Source: Candidatus Elarobacter sp.
GTDB taxonomy: Bacteria > Vulcanimicrobiota > Vulcanimicrobiia > Vulcanimicrobiales > Vulcanimicrobiaceae
Direction: 5' to 3'
Length of the DNA: 5,933 bases
Assembly (NCBI GenBank): GCA_030150085.1
Contig: JASLGJ010000318.1
Location: forward strand, 1-5,933
The notes under the pieces were generated by a model. The model searched no databases, was not told where the DNA came from, and saw only the letters and a list, made by a program, of their open reading frames with translations. Each line of letters opens with the position of its first letter. Within the stretch, counting starts at the first letter, position 1. Shown here piece by piece: positions 1 through 5,933 of this stretch. The position numbers and the translations under genes were made by a program.

Positions 1-2190
<2,190 letters not shown>

Positions 2191-2194
<4 letters not shown>

Positions 2195-3054
2195 TCGCCG
2201 AACGCCCGTCGGACGGGGCGCCCAGCGCCCCGCCGGCGGTTTCCTCCGCGGTCGCCGACCTCGAGCTGAACCTGCTGCTCGAGGCGGTGTACCGCGTCTC
2301 GGGCTACGACCTGCGCGAGTACGCCCCCGCCACCCTCAAGCGGCGGGTCGCGGAGCGCGTGCGCGCCGAGGGCGCGACGACGATCACCGGGCTGCTCGAG
2401 CGGGTCCTCCACGACCCGGCCGTGCTGCGCCGCTTCGTCGACGCGCTGACCCACAACCCCAGCTCGCCCTTCCGCGAGCCGCAGTTCTTCGCCGCCTTCC
2501 GCGAGCGCGTGCTGCCCCGCCTGCGCACCTTCCCCCACGCCCGGCTGTGGGTGATCGGCTCGGGCGACGACGCCTACGCGCTGGCGATCCTGCTGCGCGA
2601 GTCGGAGTTCTACCACCGCACCCGGATCTACGCCACCGACGCCGGCGAGGCCGCGATCGAGCGCGCCAAGGCCGGCGCCTTCCCCGCCGAGCTGGTCGAC
2701 GAGTACGCCCAGCGCTACGTCGAGGGCGGCGGCGCGCGCCGCTTCTCCGACTACATCGACCTCGACGCCGGGCGGGCGAGCTTCAAGCCCGGGCTGCGCG
2801 AGCAGATCGTGTTCGCCCAGCACAACCTCGCCACCGACGGCTCGTTCAACGAGTTCCACCTGATCGTCGCGCGCAACGTCGTGACGCACTTCAACCGCAC
2901 GCTGTCGTACCGCGCGCACCAGGTGATCTTCGAGAGCCTGGTGCGTTTGGGCTACCTCGGCCTGTCGTCGAAAGAGTCGCTGCGCTACACGCCCCACCAG
3001 CGCGCGTACGAGGAACTGACCGACACCGAACGGTTCTACCGCCGCTTGCGCTGA
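2191..3054 (+). CDS. CheR-type methyltransferase homologue with degenerate SAM motif I
   Basis: This 287-residue protein, about the usual CheR length, starts at a GTG sharing GTGA with the kinase stop. No Shine-Dalgarno sequence precedes it, which suits translational coupling. CheR enzymes methylate chemoreceptor glutamates with S-adenosylmethionine (SAM). Seen here: an N-terminal helical domain (about 23-85), the FRE element (94-96) of the substrate/SAM region, the ATD motif with D150, QHNL with N212, ARNVVTHF (227-234) in place of the usual CRNVxIYF, and the SKESL element (260-264). Motif I, normally AGCSTGEEPY or AGCSTGEEVY after a conserved Trp, here reads IGSGDDAY (122-129). It is two residues shorter and lacks the GEE acidic pair, which is replaced by DD. 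Adenosine-side contacts (D150, N212) appear kept, so the fold is clear but SAM binding or catalysis is doubtful. No cheB or receptor gene is adjacent. It may methylate a non-chemotaxis partner or act as a non-catalytic partner of the kinase. Confidence 0.9.
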
Positions 3055-3101
3055 GATTCGGGAACGGCACGCGCTCGCGCGCCGTCAATACGGACGTGAT
3101 C

Positions 3102-5147
3102 ATGGACGATCGCGTCCCCGACCTCTCCCGCGCCGAGCTCGACCGCTACCCCGTCGGGGCCATCACGCTGGCCCGCGACGGCACGATCGTGCACTACAAC
3201 CGGGCCGAGGCGGCGTTCTCGCGCCTCAAGCCGCACGACGTGATCGGGCGGCGCTTCTTCGGCGACGTCGCGCCGTGCGCGTCGGTGCGCGGCTTCCAGG
3301 GCCGCTTCGAGGAGTTCGCCGCGCTGGCCGGCGACGGGGCGGAGCGGTTCGACTTCGCCTTCGACTTCGCGTGGGGCCGGCACGACGTGACGATCACCAT
3401 GCTGCGCCGCGCCGAGCGCGACGAGATCACGCTGCTGGTCAAGACCCGCTCGGCCGCGCGGCGGCGCGAAGCGCCGTCCGGGCGGGCGGGCGACGTGGTG
3501 CGCGGCGCCCCGGACGCGGCCGGCGCCGCGACCCTGTTCGGGCAGTGGGTGGAGGAGGACGGCGGGCGGACCTGGTGGTCGCCCGAGGTGCGGGTGATGT
3601 TCGGGCTGGCCGAGGGCGCCGCGCCGCGGCCCGGCGCGCTGCGCGCCCACGTGCTGCCCGAGGACCGCACCCGGATCGAGCACGCTCTGGCCGAAGCCGG
3701 CGCCTCGGAGCTGCCGGTGACCCTGGCCTACCGCATCCGGACCGCGCAGGGCGACGAGCGCAGCGTGGTCGAGCACGTCGCCACGCTGGGTGAAGGCGGC
3801 GCGCGGCGGCGCTTCGGCACGATCCTCGACGTCACCGAGCGCGAGCGGCACGAGCGGCGCCTGTGGCGCTCGGCGCACCACGACGTGCTGACCGGCCTGC
3901 CCAACCGCAAGCTCGTGCTCGAGCGCCTGAGCGAGGCGCTGCAGCGCGACGAGCCGGTGGCGCTGCTGTTCCTCGACCTGGACCGCTTCAAGCACGTCAA
4001 CGACACCGCCGGCCACGCGGTCGGCGACGCGCTGCTGCGCCTGGTGGCCTCGCGCTTGGCGAGCTGCGTGCGCCCGGGCGACACGGTGGCCCGGCTCAAC
4101 GGCGACGAGTTCCTGATCCTGCTGCCCGGCGTGGCCCAGGCCGGCGACGCGGAAGCCGTCGCCGAGCACGTGCTCGACGCGGTCGCCCAGCCGTACGTGA
4201 TCGACGACGAGCAGCACTTCGTCACGGTCAGCATCGGGCTCGCGCTGGCCCCGCACGACGCGGCCGGGGCCGACGAGCTGCTGCAGGCCGCCGACATCGC
4301 CATGTACCACTCCAAGGAGCGCGGCGCGAACGCCTACCTGCGCTACGACGAGCGCATCCGGCGCCAGGCCGGCGAGGAGGCCTTGCGCGAGATCGAGCTG
4401 CGCCGGGCGATCGACCACGAGGAGTTCGTGCTCTTCTTCCAGCCCATCGTCGACGCGGCCAGCGAGCGCATCGTCAAGACCGAGGCCCTGGTGCGCTGGA
4501 ACCATCCCGAGCGCGGGATCGTCGGCCCGGCCGACTTCATCCCGCTGGCCGAGCGGACCGGGCTGATCGTGCCGATCGGCCAGCTCGTGCTCGAAGCGGC
4601 CTGCGCGCGCATCCGGACCTGGGACGAGGCCGGGCTGCCGCCGATCGTGGTCGCGGTCAACATCTCGCCGCTGCAGTTCAAGGACCGCCGCTTCGCGCAG
4701 ATCGTGGGCCGCACGATCGAGCGCTACGGCATCGCGCCCGCGCGCCTGGAGCTGGAGCTGACCGAGAGCGTGATCGAGAGCTTCGAGGACACGATGGAGT
4801 CGCTGCTCGACCTCAAGCTGCTCGGCGTGCGGCTCTCGATCGACGACTTCGGGACGGGCTACAGCGCCCTGGCCTACCTGAAGTACTTCCCGATCGACAC
4901 CCTCAAGCTCGACCGCGCGTTCGTCTCGGGGATCGGCAACCACCCCCTCGACGGCGCGATCGCGGCGACGATCGTGCGCTTGGCCACCGACCTCAACCTG
5001 CAGTGCGTCGCCGAAGGCGTGGAGACCGGCGTCCAGCGCGACGCCCTGCGCGCGATCGGCGCGACCCACCTGCAAGGCTACCTCTTCTCCCGCCCCCTCG
5101 ACGCCGACACGTTCGCGCAACGGCTGGCGAGCGGCGTGCCGAACTAG
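3102..5147 (+). CDS. PYP-PAS-GGDEF-EAL protein: putative blue-light c-di-GMP phosphodiesterase
   Basis: This 681-residue cytosolic protein has no signal peptide or membrane segment. Residues 12-115 align almost gap-free with photoactive yellow protein: YN at 32-33 (PYP Tyr42), E36 (Glu46), FFGDVAPC at 52-59 with C59 (Cys69, which binds p-coumarate), and FDFAFDF at 83-89. A basic linker follows, then a PAS_3-like domain (about 145-245; WWSPEVRVMFGL, PEDR, YRI) ending in the usual DVTERE exit. GGDEF (about 257-415): DLDRFKHVND, inhibitory-site RPGD at 324-327, and signature NGDEF (333-337) whose first Gly is Asn. EAL (about 428-675): EAL at 461-463, N520, ELTES 552-556, DDFGTG 581-586, K602, VAEGVE 636-641, Q658. 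All EAL metal and catalytic positions look present, so c-di-GMP hydrolysis is the likeliest output, with GGDEF perhaps sensing GTP. Start: ATG 3102, or GTG 3096; neither has a good ribosome site. The start lies 47 nt after the CheR-like gene, probably in one operon. Confidence 0.93.
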   Translation: MDDRVPDLSRAELDRYPVGAITLARDGTIVHYNRAEAAFSRLKPHDVIGRRFFGDVAPCASVRGFQGRFEEFAALAGDGAERFDFAFDFAWGRHDVTITMLRRAERDEITLLVKTRSAARRREAPSGRAGDVVRGAPDAAGAATLFGQWVEEDGGRTWWSPEVRVMFGLAEGAAPRPGALRAHVLPEDRTRIEHALAEAGASELPVTLAYRIRTAQGDERSVVEHVATLGEGGARRRFGTILDVTERERHERRLWRSAHHDVLTGLPNRKLVLERLSEALQRDEPVALLFLDLDRFKHVNDTAGHAVGDALLRLVASRLASCVRPGDTVARLNGDEFLILLPGVAQAGDAEAVAEHVLDAVAQPYVIDDEQHFVTVSIGLALAPHDAAGADELLQAADIAMYHSKERGANAYLRYDERIRRQAGEEALREIELRRAIDHEEFVLFFQPIVDAASERIVKTEALVRWNHPERGIVGPADFIPLAERTGLIVPIGQLVLEAACARIRTWDEAGLPPIVVAVNISPLQFKDRRFAQIVGRTIERYGIAPARLELELTESVIESFEDTMESLLDLKLLGVRLSIDDFGTGYSALAYLKYFPIDTLKLDRAFVSGIGNHPLDGAIAATIVRLATDLNLQCVAEGVETGVQRDALRAIGATHLQGYLFSRPLDADTFAQRLASGVPN

Positions 5148-5189
5148 CCCGCGAACTGCCGAGGGGCCAGGCAGGCTTCCAGGGCCCGG

Positions 5190-5195
5190 TATACT
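5190..5195 (+). promoter_or_regulatory. Probable -10 box of a leaderless promoter
   Basis: TATACT differs from the TATAAT consensus at one base and stands out in GC-rich surroundings. Six bases separate it from the ATG at 5202, which puts the expected transcription start on the A of that ATG. That is the spacing typical of leaderless genes. No convincing -35 hexamer lies 16-18 bases upstream; leaderless promoters often lack a strong one. There is also no ribosome-binding site between the box and the ATG. The box lies 43 bases after the stop of the c-di-GMP gene, so it would serve the small downstream ORF independently. This is a motif reading only. Confidence 0.5.
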
Positions 5196-5201
5196 GTCCG
5201 T

Positions 5202-5330
5202 ATGTGGCTGAGCTATGCGGAACGGGACCGTCAGGCGCGCAAGAAACGCTGGATCCGAAGCGTAATCGTCGCTGCCGTCGTCTGCATCGGTTTCCGGATC
5301 GCCCACTGGCTCATCACCGGACACCCGTAG
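5202..5330 (+). CDS. Small basic, hydrophobic protein, possible single-pass membrane peptide
   Basis: The ORF encodes 42 residues (ATG to TAG) and I do not recognise it. The N-terminal half is highly charged with a basic stretch RQARKKRWIR (10-19). A hydrophobic run follows (about 20-31, VIVAAVVCIGF), and then a more mixed segment with R32 and H35 up to W36-I38. The basic side before the hydrophobic run would favour an N-in orientation if it inserts, but R32 makes a full transmembrane helix marginal; an amphipathic or membrane-surface helix is an alternative. Support for being a real gene is positional: a TATACT box sits exactly at leaderless spacing, and the ORF fills most of the gap between two convergent genes. 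Third-position GC is high but visibly lower than in the neighbouring genes, so coding status is uncertain. No function can be assigned. Confidence 0.5.
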   Translation: MWLSYAERDRQARKKRWIRSVIVAAVVCIGFRIAHWLITGHP

Positions 5331-5359
5331 AGACCGCATCCGCCGGGCGGTTCGCCGAT

Positions 5360-5933
5360 CTAGCCGCGGCTTTTACTCATGAAACGCTCCGCGCTCGGGT
5401 GATAGACCGGCTGGTACCCCGCGCGCAGCACGGCCAGCGTGGACGCCGGCGTCAGCACGTCCAGCTCGCCCGTGCCGGCACAGTCACGCGCGGCGGTATA
5501 ACCCTCGTGCGACCACGCGAGCAGCCGGTCCGCCCGCTTGAGGTACGCCCGTCCCTCCGCATCCGCTACGAACGCGCCATCGGGTAAGTCCTCCGGCCGC
5601 GCACGCGGGCGCGTGCCGCGGATGATCGGCACGCGCTCGCGGTGCAGCGCGGCGTCGAGCGCCGGGGCGCGCGGCGGCCCGCCGCTCGCCTCCGCCCAGG
5701 CGCGCACGAACGCGGTGAACGCCGGGCGGCGGCACTCCGCGCAGGGGCGGTGGCCCGCCGCCAGCGCGACCGCCTCGTCGAGGAAGAACAGCTCGGTGTA
5801 GCGGCGCGGCGCCATCACCGTGCGCCGCCGGCCGCGGAACTCCAGCACGCAGACGATCCAGGCCTTGTGCTTCCAGGTCTCGCCGAGCAGCGTGCGGCGC
5901 TCGTCGTGCAGGCAGCCGCGCTGGCCCATGAAC
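5360..5933 (-). CDS. Conserved uncharacterised protein with HRPCAEC motif (probably 5'-partial)
   Basis: The minus-strand frame ends with TAG at 5360-5362. Read from the first Met (5929) it gives 189 residues. I recognise the pattern as a widespread unnamed bacterial family of roughly 200 residues. Its hallmarks here are MGQRGCLHDE at the start, WIVCVLEFRGRRR (24-36), RRYTELFFLDEA (42-53), GHRPCAECRR (59-68), LPDGAFV, a WSHEGYT block and a C-terminal LTPASTLAVLRAGYQPVYHPSA segment. GHRPCAECRR resembles the CxxC loop of Ada-type zinc domains (RPCKRC), so metal binding via C63/C66 with C6, H8 or C27 is possible, but this is inference. In relatives I recall, residues of the form RGxFMGNRG run through this region, and the codon before the Met here is Phe, so the true start is probably beyond the right edge. 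It is convergent with the small ORF, 29 bases apart. Enzymatic role unknown. Confidence 0.85.
   Translation of the reverse strand, partial: FMGQRGCLHDERRTLLGETWKHKAWIVCVLEFRGRRRTVMAPRRYTELFFLDEAVALAAGHRPCAECRRPAFTAFVRAWAEASGGPPRAPALDAALHRERVPIIRGTRPRARPEDLPDGAFVADAEGRAYLKRADRLLAWSHEGYTAARDCAGTGELDVLTPASTLAVLRAGYQPVYHPSAERFMSKSRG

Noticed and set aside
2545..2577. Possible frameshift or sequencing error explaining the odd CheR motif I
   Set aside because: Homology continues in the same frame on both sides, the length change is exactly two codons, and no neighbouring frame restores CSTGEE.
2547..3101. Upstream extension of the PYP-GGDEF-EAL frame through the CheR-like gene
   Set aside because: The frame is open but the translation is Arg/Pro/Ala-rich with no domain, and CheR homology occupies another frame. 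PYP-like sequence begins only after the ATG at 3102.
5164..5187. GGGCC...GGCCC inverted repeat after the c-di-GMP gene, considered as a terminator
   Set aside because: Only five pairs with a 14-base loop and no T-run; it also runs up against the TATACT box. Too weak to call.
3036..5339. Very long open frame (767 codons) on the minus strand opposite the PYP-GGDEF-EAL gene
   Set aside because: Its translation is low-complexity, rich in Val, Gly, Ala, Arg and Asp, with no recognisable domain. It mirrors the codon bias of the well-supported plus-strand gene, where GC-ending codons remove stops from antisense frames.
5362..5374. AGCCGCGGCT palindrome followed by TTT between the convergent genes, considered as a terminator
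   Set aside because: Four pairs around a two-base centre cannot form a stable hairpin loop, the T-run is short, and it overlaps the end of the minus-strand gene.
5538..5801. Plus-strand 87-codon open frame opposite the minus-strand conserved gene
   Set aside because: No motif and unbroken overlap with a recognised conserved protein; a shadow frame.

Overview
The window is a dense, very GC-rich bacterial segment with almost all third codon positions G or C. It holds four genes that look real plus one probable small gene, mostly tightly packed. Nothing in it fixes the taxonomy. The hybrid kinase and CheR pair is of a kind I associate with actinobacteria, deltaproteobacteria and related high-GC environmental phyla, so I leave the phylum open.

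Layout: (1) Positions 1-2194 (+) encode the C-terminal part of a hybrid sensor histidine kinase. It enters the window in a long coiled coil, then has HisKA, HATPase_c and three tandem receiver domains. (2) Positions 2191-3054 (+) encode a CheR-type methyltransferase homologue that overlaps the kinase stop codon by 4 nt (GTGA). Its SAM-binding motif I is shortened and degenerate. (3) Positions 3102-5147 (+), after a 47-nt gap, encode a 681-residue c-di-GMP protein. Its N-terminus closely resembles photoactive yellow protein (PYP), including the chromophore-attachment Cys and the Tyr and Glu that hydrogen-bond the chromophore. A PAS_3-like domain, a GGDEF domain (written NGDEF) and a complete-looking EAL domain follow. 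(4) Positions 5202-5330 (+) encode a 42-residue basic, hydrophobic peptide whose ATG lies exactly where transcription should start from a TATACT -10 box, suggesting a leaderless mRNA. (5) On the minus strand, from 5360 to the right edge, lies a conserved uncharacterised protein with an HRPCAEC motif. It is probably cut by the window end.

The first three genes read as one signalling transcription unit: a multi-receiver kinase, a possibly inactive CheR homologue, and a putative blue-light-responsive c-di-GMP phosphodiesterase. No CheB, chemoreceptor, phytochrome, or enzymes for making or activating p-coumarate are seen here. The most notable element is the PYP-PAS-GGDEF-EAL fusion. The PYP-linked c-di-GMP proteins I know of (Ppd type) also carry a phytochrome module, and this one does not. 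Light sensing and the direction of c-di-GMP control are inferences from residues, not shown facts.
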